Below, piece after piece: positions 54,217 to 62,768 of a stretch of 64,000 bases of DNA (positions are counted from its first letter, which is position 1; the number at the start of each line of letters is the position of its first letter). The notes under the pieces were generated by a model. It made no database searches, was not told where the DNA came from, and worked only from the letters and a program-made list of their open reading frames with translations. Position numbers and translations under genes: made by a program. The stretch comes from Opitutaceae bacterium EW11 (GTDB lineage: Bacteria > Verrucomicrobiota > Verrucomicrobiia > Opitutales > Opitutaceae). The stretch is from contig QAYY01000001.1 of the NCBI GenBank assembly GCA_003054665.1, positions 423,501 to 487,500 of the forward strand. The letters run 5' to 3'.

Positions 54217-54263
54217 ACTTATCCAGCCGGACGTCGTCATTCCGTACCGGCTAGGGTTCTAAC

Positions 54264-54302
54264 GAGGTCCGGGTGCTCACGCGCCCGGGCCTCTTTTCTT
54301 TT
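54264..54302 (+). terminator. Rho-independent terminator of the TonB receptor gene
   Basis: Arms GAGGTCCGGG (54264-54273) and CCCGGGCCTC (54284-54293), one mismatch, with a 10-base loop, followed by TTTTCTTTTC. It lies 47 bp past the stop. It separates receptor transcription from the NagB-LmbE genes. Confidence 0.85.
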
Positions 54303-54522
54303 CGGAAGCCGAGGGACGCGGGGGCAGCTGAGAGCGCGGCTGTATCGGCCGCCGTTTTTTCGGGATGAGGTAGGGATGCCCGCCCTCCCGGTATGGCCGG
54401 CCGGCAAGAGTACTTGCCGCTGGCGCGAATCCTCTTCGGCGGCGCACCGGCGCTGCGCTTGCTTTTCCGTCGGCGGGGTGAGGCCCAAGAGCCACGACGA
54501 GGCGCGGCCGGAGCCAAGTGGC

Positions 54523-54552
54523 GTCGCAGGGACGCGCCGCCCCACCCGCAAG
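54523..54552 (-). repeat. 30 bp interspersed intergenic repeat, copy 2 (inverted)
   Basis: It starts GTCGCAGGGACG and ends CACCCGCAAG; the reverse complement differs from 7007-7036 at one position. Confidence 0.7.
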
Positions 54553-54694
54553 CGTGCGGGCTCGGGCAACTTCTCCCGGGCGTGAGCAGTATCCGACTGC
54601 CGGGTACACCTCAGTTCCAGGGAGGCATCTCCCGCGCATTCCGGCCGCCTGAGCCTCCCCTGCCCGAGGGCGGATAATCGGAATTAACAAAAAA

Positions 54695-54739
54695 ATCGTC
54701 GTTTATGCCATTCTGCGTGCAGGGCGTCGGGTTTACTCT
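54695..54739 (+). promoter_or_regulatory. Shared promoter element upstream of the NagB-LmbE gene
   Basis: ATCGTCGTTTATGCCATT (54695-54712), 16 of 18 bases as at 51452-51469, then 19 bases, then the -10-like TTTACTCT (54732-54739), 27 bp before the start at 54767. An A-rich tract precedes it. Confidence 0.6.
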
Positions 54740-54766
54740 CTAGCGCCCCCTGTTCGATCGCACGCC

Positions 54767-56716
54767 ATGACGACCACCGACTCCCTGACGCCGTCCCGCT
54801 TCGAGCACATCCCGCTCGCCGTTTTTCCGACCAGCACCGACGCTTCGCGCATGGTGGCACAGGAAGTCGCTGCGCTCATCCGCAGCCGCCAGCGGGAGGG
54901 CCGCTCGGTGGTGCTCGGCCTCGCCACGGGGTCCACCCCCCTCAGCTTCTACGGCGAACTCATCCGGCTGCACCGCGCCGAAAGCCTCAGCTTCAAGAAC
55001 GTCATCACGTTCAATCTCGACGAATACTACGGTCTGAAGCCGGAGCACCCGCAGAGCTACCACCATTTCATGCACACCCATCTGTTCGATCACATCGATG
55101 TGCCCGCCGAGGCCATCCATGTGCCGGACGGCATGGTGCCTGCGAGCCAGCTCGAAAAGTTCTGCCTGGCGTACGAGGAAAAGATCCGCGCCGCCGGCGG
55201 CATCGACTTCCAGATTCTCGGCATCGGACGGACGGGCCACATCGGCTTCAACGAACCCGGAAGCGCCCGCCGCTCCCGCACCCGGTACGTCACCCTCGAT
55301 CCACTCACGCGGCGCGACGCCGCGGGCGATTTCGGCGGTGAGGAAAACACGCCGCGCGCCGCCGTGACCATGGGCGTGCGGACGATCATGGACGCTCGCC
55401 GCGTCGTGCTCATGGCCTGGGGCCAGCACAAGGCCGACATCGTCCGCGACGCCGTCGAAGGGCCGATCACGCCCCAGGTCACCGCCTCGTTTCTTCAGGA
55501 GCACGACCACTGCACATTTGTCCTCGATGCCTCCGCCGCCGGCTCGCTCACGCGCTACCGGACGCCGTGGCTGATCGGAGCGCTGGAGGACCAGGGACTC
55601 GCGTGGGACGAGCGCATGACGCGCCGGGCCATTCTCTGGCTCTCGGAGCAGAAGAAGGCCATCCTGAAGCTGACCGACGACGACTACAACGAGAGCAGCC
55701 TCCAGGATCTGCTCCGTGTCCACGGCTCCGCGTACGAAACGAACCTCGTCGGCTTTTACCAGATGCAGCACACGATCACCGGCTGGCCCGGCGGTCGCGA
55801 CCCGAAGCGCACCAAGCCCGGCGACGCGCCCGTGCGTCCGCTGCGAGGCGGCTCCGCCCAGGTGTTCCCCAAACGCATTCTCATTCTCTCGCCGCACCCG
55901 GACGACGACGTGATTTCGATGGGCGGCACCGTCTGCCGGCTCGTCGAACACGGGCACGAGGTGCACGTCGCCTACCAGGTCTCGGGCGCAAACTCGGTTT
56001 CGGACGAGTCGCTCTGGCGCTCCCTCCTGTTCGCCCGGGGAACGGGCGCGGCCAACTCCGCCGCCGAAGCCTTCTGCTCGACCTTCGAGCAGGGCGACTC
56101 CCCCGCGGCCACGCCGGAGATCATGCAGTGGAAAGGCCTGATCCGCCGAAACGAGGCCACCGCCGCCGCGCGTGTCTGCGGCGTATCCAGCGACCGGCTT
56201 CATTTCCTCGACCTCCCCTTCTATCACGGAACGGATCGCCGCCGCCAACTCGGCGAAGCCGATTTGAAGATCATGGGCGCGCTGCTCGACGAGCTGAAAC
56301 CTCACCTGATTTTCGCGGCCGGCGATCTCGACGATCCGCACGGCACCCATCGCCTCTGCGTGCGCGTCCTTCGCGACGCCCTCGCCCAGCGGATCTCGCA
56401 GGACTGGGCCGCCGCCTCGGAGATCTGGCTGTATCGCGGCGCGTGGGCGGAATGGGACGCCTCGGAAATCGACCTGGCCGTGCCGCTCAGCCCGCAGGAG
56501 GTGCTGCGCCGCCGCCGCGCGATTTTCCGCCACGAAACCCAGAAGGACCAGGCCCTGTTTCTGGGCAACGACCGCCGGGAGTTCTGGCAGCGGAGCGAGG
56601 ACCGCAGCCGCCGGCTCGCCGCGACTTACAACGCCCTCGGTCTCGCCGAATACGAGGCGATCGAGGCGTTCAAACGCTACGCTCCGGCCGACTTCGCCCA
56701 GCAAAAACAGTTTTAG
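54767..56716 (+). CDS. nagB: Glucosamine-6-phosphate deaminase fused to a LmbE/PIG-L deacetylase domain
   Basis: A 649-residue fusion. The N-terminal half is NagB: LGLATGSTPLSFYGEL (phosphate site, about 50-64), TFNLDEYYGL (Asp85-Glu86), GIGRTGHIGFNEPGS (His158). It converts glucosamine-6-phosphate to fructose-6-phosphate and ammonia. The allosteric lid is shortened. After a linker, residues about 370-640 form a PIG-L/LmbE deacetylase: ILSPHPDDDVISMGG (His377, Asp379, Asp380 zinc site) and DLDDPHGTHRLC. The same fusion is known in Bacteroidetes. The deacetylase half may act on an N-acetylated amino sugar before deamination, since no NagA gene is in the window. It is the first gene of a plus-strand run with the ROK-like (51 bp) and PIG-L (10 bp) genes. 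Confidence 0.93.
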   Translation: MTTTDSLTPSRFEHIPLAVFPTSTDASRMVAQEVAALIRSRQREGRSVVLGLATGSTPLSFYGELIRLHRAESLSFKNVITFNLDEYYGLKPEHPQSYHHFMHTHLFDHIDVPAEAIHVPDGMVPASQLEKFCLAYEEKIRAAGGIDFQILGIGRTGHIGFNEPGSARRSRTRYVTLDPLTRRDAAGDFGGEENTPRAAVTMGVRTIMDARRVVLMAWGQHKADIVRDAVEGPITPQVTASFLQEHDHCTFVLDASAAGSLTRYRTPWLIGALEDQGLAWDERMTRRAILWLSEQKKAILKLTDDDYNESSLQDLLRVHGSAYETNLVGFYQMQHTITGWPGGRDPKRTKPGDAPVRPLRGGSAQVFPKRILILSPHPDDDVISMGGTVCRLVEHGHEVHVAYQVSGANSVSDESLWRSLLFARGTGAANSAAEAFCSTFEQGDSPAATPEIMQWKGLIRRNEATAAARVCGVSSDRLHFLDLPFYHGTDRRRQLGEADLKIMGALLDELKPHLIFAAGDLDDPHGTHRLCVRVLRDALAQRISQDWAAASEIWLYRGAWAEWDASEIDLAVPLSPQEVLRRRRAIFRHETQKDQALFLGNDRREFWQRSEDRSRRLAATYNALGLAEYEAIEAFKRYAPADFAQQKQF

Positions 56717-56767
56717 CCCCACAGACTTTCGTCCGCCGTTCGCCGCGAAGGGGGCAAGTCCGCCCGA

Positions 56768-58210
56768 ATGACGACCGCAAGCGACGGACAGCTCGTATCA
56801 GCCATGTCGTTACTTCCCCCCAACGTATACCCGGCGCTCGATTCCAGTTTCCTGCCTGCGGTTCTCTGGAACCGCGCCTACAGGAAGATGGTGGAGAGCG
56901 ACCCTCACGCGCGTCCCTTCGCGCTGGTGCTTGGCCGACCGGATGGTTCCCGGAAGGTGCACGAAAGCCGCGTGCTTTCGGCCCAGCATCCAGCTGCATT
57001 GCTCAATGTGACGTACGCTGAACGCCTGCTGAAGTTTCTCCTTTGGCAGAAGGGCGGCTCGCGCGTGGGGGTCTACGGGGCCCCCGAAATCGCCGAAGCG
57101 TTGGCGAAGACCTACAGCCCCAACGGGGCCCGGGCGTTCGACCACCAGTTCATGGGCGAGAAGGTCTACGGCGAACCGTTCAGCGTCCGCGCGATCGACA
57201 AATACGAGCCGGAATTCGAGTCGGATGGCCTGGCGATCGGTCGCAATCTCGACGGCTGCCGCATCGGTTTCGACCTGGGCGGAAGCGACCGCAAAGCCGC
57301 CGCCGTGATCGACGGCGAAGTCGTCTTTTCCGAGGAGATCGCGTGGGACCCGTATTTTCAGTCCGACCCGGCGTACCACATCGAGGGCGTTTTCGATTCG
57401 CTCAAACGCGCTGCGGCGCACCTGCCGCGGGTCGACGCGATCGGAGGAAGCGCCGCGGGCGTGTACGTCAACAACGAGGTGCGGGTCGCATCGTTGTTCC
57501 GCGGCGTGCCGCCGGGCGCGTTCGAGAAACAGATCCGGCCGATGTTCGCCGGACTCAAAGCCCGTTTCGGCGGCGTGCCGTTCGAGGTCGTGAACGACGG
57601 CGAGGTCACGGCGCTCGCGGGCTCGATGTCGCTCCGAGACAACTCCGTGCTCGGCATCTCGATGGGCACGAGCCTCGCCGCCGGCTACGTCACCTCCGCC
57701 GGCCGAATCACCACCTGGCTGAACGAACTCGCCTTTGCGCCGATCGACTATCGCGCCGACGCACCGCGGGACGAATGGTCGGGCGATCTCGGTTGCGGCG
57801 TTCAATACCTTTCCCAACAGGCCGTCGGCCGGCTCGCGGAGAAAGCCGGAATCCAGTTCCCCGCCAAGATGCCGCTACCGGAGCGGCTCCTCTCCGTGCA
57901 GCAGGCGATGAGCGAAGGCGACACCCGCGCGGCGAAGATCTACGAGACGATCGGCGTGTATTTCGGGTATGCGATCGCCCACTACGCCGAGTTCTTCGAT
58001 CTCCGGAGGCTGCTCGTGCTCGGCCGGGTGTCGTCCGGCGAAGGCGGCCGCGTGATCCTCAGCCAGGCGGAAAACGTCCTCGCCCGCGAATTCCCCGAAC
58101 TGGCCGAGACCATCCATCTCCACACCCCCGACGAAAAGAACAAGCGCCACGGCCAGGCGATCGCCGCAGCGAGTTTGCCCATTCTCAAGCAAAACCCCAA
58201 TTGTTCGTAA
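56768..58210 (+). CDS. ROK-family-like sugar kinase
   Basis: A 480-residue protein. The ASKHA/ROK core starts near residue 160: CRIGFDLGGSDRKAAAVIDGEVV (phosphate-1 motif), VDAIGGSAAGVYVNN, VVNDGEVTALAG, and LGISMGTSLAAGYV. The typical ROK zinc motif (CxCGxxGC) is not present; LGCGVQYLSQQAV stands at that place. About 160 N-terminal residues are extra and unassigned. The context (deaminase before, deacetylase after, 10 bp gap) suggests phosphorylation of GlcNAc, glucosamine or mannose. There is no helix-turn-helix domain, so a kinase rather than a repressor is likely. A start at MSLLPPNVYP (56804) is also possible. Confidence 0.85.
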   Translation: MTTASDGQLVSAMSLLPPNVYPALDSSFLPAVLWNRAYRKMVESDPHARPFALVLGRPDGSRKVHESRVLSAQHPAALLNVTYAERLLKFLLWQKGGSRVGVYGAPEIAEALAKTYSPNGARAFDHQFMGEKVYGEPFSVRAIDKYEPEFESDGLAIGRNLDGCRIGFDLGGSDRKAAAVIDGEVVFSEEIAWDPYFQSDPAYHIEGVFDSLKRAAAHLPRVDAIGGSAAGVYVNNEVRVASLFRGVPPGAFEKQIRPMFAGLKARFGGVPFEVVNDGEVTALAGSMSLRDNSVLGISMGTSLAAGYVTSAGRITTWLNELAFAPIDYRADAPRDEWSGDLGCGVQYLSQQAVGRLAEKAGIQFPAKMPLPERLLSVQQAMSEGDTRAAKIYETIGVYFGYAIAHYAEFFDLRRLLVLGRVSSGEGGRVILSQAENVLAREFPELAETIHLHTPDEKNKRHGQAIAAASLPILKQNPNCS

Positions 58211-58220
58211 GCCAGACATC

Positions 58221-59072
58221 ATGAAATTCTCCCATCCAAACGCCGACGTCTTTGTACCAGGATCCGCCGCCACGCCCGCCGCAGCGTTGGCCAGAGTGAC
58301 GCATCTCTGCGTCGCCGCCCATCAGGACGACATTGAAATAATGGCCTACGCCGGCGTCACCGCCGCGCTCGACACCCCCGGAAAAGCCTTCGGCGGCGTG
58401 GTCGTGACGAACGGAGCCGGATCTCCCCGCACCGGAACCTACGCACATCTCACCGACGAAGAGATGCAGAAGGTCCGCCGCGAAGAACAGCGCGCCGCGG
58501 CCCGACTCGGCGGTTATGCCATTCAGATCCAGCTCGCCCACCCAAGCGCCGAGGTGAAGAAGCACGCGCAACCCGACGTCGTGGCCGACCTGGTGAAAAT
58601 CTTCTCCGGCTGCACGCCCGACGTGGTTTACCTCCACAATCCCGCGGACAAGCACGACACCCACGTCGCCGTCCTCGCGCGCTGCGTCGAGGCCCTCCGC
58701 CAGCTGCCGGCCGACCGCGCGCCGAAGCGCGTGCTCGGCTGCGAAGTCTGGCGCGATCTGGACTGGCTCGTCGACGCCGACAAGGTCGCGCTCGATTCAG
58801 GACGCCACCCGGAACTCGCCCCGGAGTTGTTGAAGGTCTTCGACTCGCAGGTCGCCGGCGGAAAACGCTACGACCTCGCGACCCTCGGCCGCCGGTCCGC
58901 CCACGCGACCTTCCACACGTCGCACGCCACCGACAAGCTGACGGGAATCACCTGGGCGGTCGATCTGACGCCCCTGATTCAGAATCCGAAACTCACGCTC
59001 GAAGAATTCACGCTTTCCCACGTCGACCGGCTCCGCTCCGACATCGCGGACCGGCTCCGCAAGGTCGTCTGA
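58221..59072 (+). CDS. PIG-L family deacetylase
   Basis: A 283-residue zinc-dependent N-acetylglucosaminyl-type deacetylase. The metal site is VAAHQDDIEIMAY (His34, Asp36, Asp37) with the third ligand in LHNPADKHDTH. VTNGAGSPRTGTYAHLTDEEM is the substrate-loop part. There is no signal peptide, so it is cytoplasmic. With the LmbE half of the 54767 gene it is the second such domain in the locus; it probably removes acetyl from GlcNAc or a derivative. It starts 10 bp after the ROK-like gene and is surely in its operon. It converges with the AraC gene, 5 bp apart. Confidence 0.92.
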   Translation: MKFSHPNADVFVPGSAATPAAALARVTHLCVAAHQDDIEIMAYAGVTAALDTPGKAFGGVVVTNGAGSPRTGTYAHLTDEEMQKVRREEQRAAARLGGYAIQIQLAHPSAEVKKHAQPDVVADLVKIFSGCTPDVVYLHNPADKHDTHVAVLARCVEALRQLPADRAPKRVLGCEVWRDLDWLVDADKVALDSGRHPELAPELLKVFDSQVAGGKRYDLATLGRRSAHATFHTSHATDKLTGITWAVDLTPLIQNPKLTLEEFTLSHVDRLRSDIADRLRKVV

Positions 59073-59077
59073 GCGGT

Positions 59078-59989
59078 TCACTTGTCCCGATGCAGCGTTC
59101 CTCCATGCCGGTAGGCCATCGGCGAGATGCCGTAGGTCGTCCGGAAGGCCCGGCTGAAACTGAAGATGGAGTTGAACCCGCACTGCTCGGCGATTTCGGA
59201 TACGCGGCACGAACTCAGCCGGAGCAAGCCGCAGGCTTTTTCCATCCGGAGCCGGCGCAAGTGTTTCCCGAGGCTCACCCGGCAGGAGGCGCGGAAGCGC
59301 GCGCGCAAGTGGCTCGAACTGATCCCGAGAAGACGCGCCATCTCCTTCACGCTCGGCATCTCGCCTTTGCGCTGGGCGAGCTGATTCACCTGGGTGATCA
59401 GCGACTCGGGCGTGGAAGGCGTGCTCTGCCGGCGCTGAATCGGCGTCGCCTGTTCGATGCGCGCGAGCAGCAGCGCAAGAGTCAGGATGGAGAGATTCGG
59501 GTCGTTGGGCGCGAGGTAGCAGTTCACCAGTTCGGCGGCGAGGCGTTCGATCACCGGCGATATCTCGAAGGGCCGGAAACGCAGCGCCTCGAGCGCGCGG
59601 TTGTCGGCCATCTCGAAGGTCACGAACAGCCACGTGAGTTTTTCCTGCTGCGGCTGCATGTAGTCGTGAAATTGAAACGGCAGCACGAGCAGACCTTCGC
59701 CCGGGTGCAGCCGCACGGTGCGATCGTCGACGCACACCGTCACCGCCGTCTCGAACGCCATGATCAACACGTGCCGGTGATGCAGCGCGCGGCCTTGCTG
59801 GGGTCGGTTGAGATCCGTCGCGGAACTCCGGCAGAAACAAACGACGTTGTCCGGCAAGGCGAGGTCCACCGCCTGCTGCCCGTGAAGCTGCAGCATCGGC
59901 GACGGAAGCATGCGCACCAGGCGGGCCGTCGAAAGATTTCGTTGCGATCCAACCTTCGCTTCAGGAGCGGAAACGGACGTATCGTTCAT
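59078..59989 (-). CDS. AraC family transcriptional regulator of the glycan locus
   Basis: A 303-residue regulator. The N-terminal part is a cupin-like sensor (MLQLHGQQAVDLALPDNVVC, RTVRLHPGEGLLVLPFQFHDYMQ, about 28-125). The C-terminal double helix-turn-helix is at about 215-298: MPSVKEMARLLGISSSHLRARFRASCRVSLGKHLRRLRM, then SCRVSEIAEQCGFNSIFSFSRAFRTTYGISPMAYR. It is divergent from the GH3 gene with a 95 bp gap that carries an inverted repeat (60003-60033). It probably activates the glycosidase genes in response to a sugar. Confidence 0.93.
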   Translation of the reverse strand: MNDTSVSAPEAKVGSQRNLSTARLVRMLPSPMLQLHGQQAVDLALPDNVVCFCRSSATDLNRPQQGRALHHRHVLIMAFETAVTVCVDDRTVRLHPGEGLLVLPFQFHDYMQPQQEKLTWLFVTFEMADNRALEALRFRPFEISPVIERLAAELVNCYLAPNDPNLSILTLALLLARIEQATPIQRRQSTPSTPESLITQVNQLAQRKGEMPSVKEMARLLGISSSHLRARFRASCRVSLGKHLRRLRMEKACGLLRLSSCRVSEIAEQCGFNSIFSFSRAFRTTYGISPMAYRHGGTLHRDK

Positions 59990-60002
59990 TAGGAACAGGT
60001 AT

Positions 60003-60033
60003 TTGCCGTATAACCGTTACGAATCGACGGCAA
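60003..60033. promoter_or_regulatory. Inverted repeat between the araC-type gene and the GH3 gene
   Basis: Arms TTGCCGT (60003-60009) and ACGGCAA (60027-60033) with a 17-base spacer, lying in the 95 bp divergent gap. A likely operator of the AraC-type regulator. Confidence 0.5.
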
Positions 60034-60084
60034 TAGCCAGTTTAGACGACCGAGATTCGGGTAATCAGAATTCCTCTACTTGCC

Positions 60085-62766
60085 ATGTTTTTCTCGTTTA
60101 GCAGCGGCTTCTTTTCTATCGGCACTTCCCGGCGCCACCTGCAGTTCTCGTGCCCCGGAATATTCGCCGGCGCCCTCCTGCTCGGCGCGTCCGCGTTGGC
60201 GGGCGGCGCGGCCGAGGCGACGCCGGCGTTTCGCGACCCGGCGCTCCCGCTCGACACCCGGGTGGCGGATCTCGTCTCGCGCCTCTCGCTGGACGAAAAA
60301 GCCGGGCTGATGAAAAACGCCACGGACGGCGTTCCGCGGCTGGGCATTCCAAAGTACGATTGGTGGAACGAAGCGCTCCACGGCGTGGCGCGAGCCGGAG
60401 ATGCCACCGTCTTTCCCCAAGCCATCGGTCTGGCCGCGACGTGGGACGACGCGTTTGTGCGGGAGGTGGCCGACACGATTTCCACCGAAGCGCGGGCCAA
60501 ATACAACGAGGCGCTCGCCAAGGGAAACGCCGGCGAACGCTACCGCGGGCTCACGTTCTGGACTCCGAACATCAATATCTTTCGCGATCCGCGCTGGGGC
60601 CGGGGCCAGGAAACGTACGGCGAGGATCCGTACCTGACCGGTCGTATCGGCGTGGCGTTCGTGCGCGGACTTCAGGGCGACGACCCGCGGTATCTGAAGA
60701 CCTCCGCCACCGCGAAACACCTCGTCGCGCACAGCGGACCGGAGGCGACGCGCTACAAGGTCAACGTCGAGCCGCCGAAAGCCGATCTCTACGAGACCTA
60801 TCTTCCGGCGTTCGAGGCGCTCGTGCGCGAGGGCCGCGTGGAATCCGTGATGACGGCCTACAACGCGCTCTACGGCGAGCCGTGCTCCTCGAATCCGTTT
60901 CTGTACGGCATCCTCCGGAGCTGGGGTTTCAGCGGCCATGTGGTCTGCGACTGCGGCGCGGTTTACTGCATCTACGAAAAGTATCAGCTGGCCCGCGACT
61001 TTCCCGAAGCGGAGGCGCGGGCGGTCAAGGCGGGTCTCAGCCTTCGCTGCGGTCTCGGAGACGCCCAGCTTGCCGTCGCCGTTCGCCGCGGATTGCTGAC
61101 CGAAGCCGAACTCGACGCCGGACTCACGCCCCTGCTCCGCACGCTGTTTCGCCTGGGTTTCTTCGACCCGGCGGACCGCGTACCCTTCTCATCCATCCCC
61201 GTGAGCGAGAACAATTCCCCCGCCCATGCGGCCCTCGCTCTCGACGCCGCACAACGCTCGATCGTCCTGCTGAAAAACGACGGTGCCCTCCCGCTGGACA
61301 AAAAGAAGCTCCGGCGCCTCGCCGTCATCGGCCCCAACGCCGATTCGGTTCCCGTTTTGCTGGGCAACTATCACGGCACGCCGACGGCGCCCGTCACCGT
61401 CCTGGCCGGCCTGCGCGCCACGCTCGGACCAGGAGTCACGGTGGAGTATTCAAAAGGCTGCGACTACGCGGAGATTCTTCCCGGGAAGACGGTCGTGCCG
61501 CGAACAGCCCTCTCGGCCGAGTGCGACTGCGGCGAACCCGACGAAGGCGACCGTTCGGGCTTGATGGCCGAGTATTTCGCCAATCCCGACCTCGCCGGCG
61601 CACCGGCGGCGAAAAAGCGCAACCACCAGATTGAATTCGCGTGGGGCGGCAAGGCTCCGGCTGACGGCGTGCCCGCTTCCGGCTTTTCGGTGCGCTGGAC
61701 CGGCACTCTCACCCCGGCGCTCGCCGGAGAGTACGCCTTCACCATCACGGCCCGCGGCGGCGTGCGCTTCTCGGCGGCGGGCACGGCGCTGCTCGACGCC
61801 TGGACCGCCGCTCCCGGAGAGCGGACCTACACCGTGAAGAGCCGTTTCTCCGACGGCTCGCCGGTCCGGATCGAACTCGAATACTCGGCGCACGCCGAAG
61901 CAGAGCCTTCCATCGCCCTCCGGTGGACGCCGCCGCCGTCGAACTCCGGTTTCGCCGCCGCTTTGGCCAACGCTCGCGCAGCCGACGCCGTCGTTTTCGT
62001 CGGAGGCATTTCGCCCGAATTGGAGGGCGAAGACATGCGGGTCGACTACGACGGTTTCTCCGGAGGCGATCGGACCCGGATAGAGCTGCCGGCGGTGCAG
62101 CAGCGCCTGCTCAAGGCATTGGCCGCGCTGGGAAAACCGCTCATCTTCGTGAACCTCTCGGGAAGCGCGGTCGCGTTTCCCGAGATCGACGCCTGCGCGA
62201 ACGCGATCGTCCAGGGCTGGTACCCGGGGCAGTCCGGCGGCATCGCCATCGCCGACGTGCTTTTCGGGAGAACGAATCCCGCGGGCAGGCTGCCCGTCAC
62301 GTTCTACGCCTCCACCTCGGACCTGCCCGATTTCGCCGACTACCACATGGCGAACCGCACCTACCGCTATTTCACGGGCAAGCCCCTGTATCCATTTGGT
62401 CATGGCCTCAGCTACACGACATTCGCCTATCGGAGCCTTCGCGTCGCCGAAACGCCTGACGGCTCGCGCACGGTGACAGTTGACGTGACGAATTCCGGAA
62501 AACTCGCGGGCGACGAAGTCGTCCAACTTTACCTGCAGGAGCCGGCGTCGAGCCATCCGCGGGCATCGAAGACGCTCGCCGGTTTCCGACGCATCGCGCT
62601 CCGCGCCGGCGAGACCCAGACGGTCGCGCTCCCGCTCACGCCGACGAGCTTCCGGCGCTGGAACGACGAGAAAGGCGCCTACGCCGCGCCCTCGGGCACC
62701 TGGACGCTCCTTGTGGGCAGCTCCTCCGCCGACATCCGTATCCGCACAACCACGACTTTGCCTTGA
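60085..62766 (+). CDS. Secreted GH3 glycosidase with PA14 insertion
   Basis: An 893-residue enzyme with a signal peptide (FAGALLLGASALAGGAAEA). GH3 barrel: DWWNEALHGVAR, RDPRWGRGQETYGEDPYLTG, KHLVAHSGPE (Lys211-His212) and the nucleophile Asp289 in HVVCDCGAV. The second alpha/beta domain starts near 390 (SIVLLKNDGALPLDKK). A PA14 domain is inserted at about 500-625 (LMAEYFANPDLAG, WTGTLTPALAGEYAFTI), and a FnIII-like domain closes the chain (VTVDVTNSGKLAGDEVVQLYL). This layout is that of beta-glucosidases and beta-xylosidases. The beta-mannosidase gene starts 2 bp after its stop. Confidence 0.93.
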   Translation: MFFSFSSGFFSIGTSRRHLQFSCPGIFAGALLLGASALAGGAAEATPAFRDPALPLDTRVADLVSRLSLDEKAGLMKNATDGVPRLGIPKYDWWNEALHGVARAGDATVFPQAIGLAATWDDAFVREVADTISTEARAKYNEALAKGNAGERYRGLTFWTPNINIFRDPRWGRGQETYGEDPYLTGRIGVAFVRGLQGDDPRYLKTSATAKHLVAHSGPEATRYKVNVEPPKADLYETYLPAFEALVREGRVESVMTAYNALYGEPCSSNPFLYGILRSWGFSGHVVCDCGAVYCIYEKYQLARDFPEAEARAVKAGLSLRCGLGDAQLAVAVRRGLLTEAELDAGLTPLLRTLFRLGFFDPADRVPFSSIPVSENNSPAHAALALDAAQRSIVLLKNDGALPLDKKKLRRLAVIGPNADSVPVLLGNYHGTPTAPVTVLAGLRATLGPGVTVEYSKGCDYAEILPGKTVVPRTALSAECDCGEPDEGDRSGLMAEYFANPDLAGAPAAKKRNHQIEFAWGGKAPADGVPASGFSVRWTGTLTPALAGEYAFTITARGGVRFSAAGTALLDAWTAAPGERTYTVKSRFSDGSPVRIELEYSAHAEAEPSIALRWTPPPSNSGFAAALANARAADAVVFVGGISPELEGEDMRVDYDGFSGGDRTRIELPAVQQRLLKALAALGKPLIFVNLSGSAVAFPEIDACANAIVQGWYPGQSGGIAIADVLFGRTNPAGRLPVTFYASTSDLPDFADYHMANRTYRYFTGKPLYPFGHGLSYTTFAYRSLRVAETPDGSRTVTVDVTNSGKLAGDEVVQLYLQEPASSHPRASKTLAGFRRIALRAGETQTVALPLTPTSFRRWNDEKGAYAAPSGTWTLLVGSSSADIRIRTTTTLP

Positions 62767-62768
62767 GC

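Larger units (their letters stand above)
54303..54766. other. 464 bp intergenic region before the NagB-LmbE gene
   Basis: It contains the second copy of the 30 bp repeat (54523-54552) and the shared promoter element (54695-54739). No gene is supported on either strand. Confidence 0.6.
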
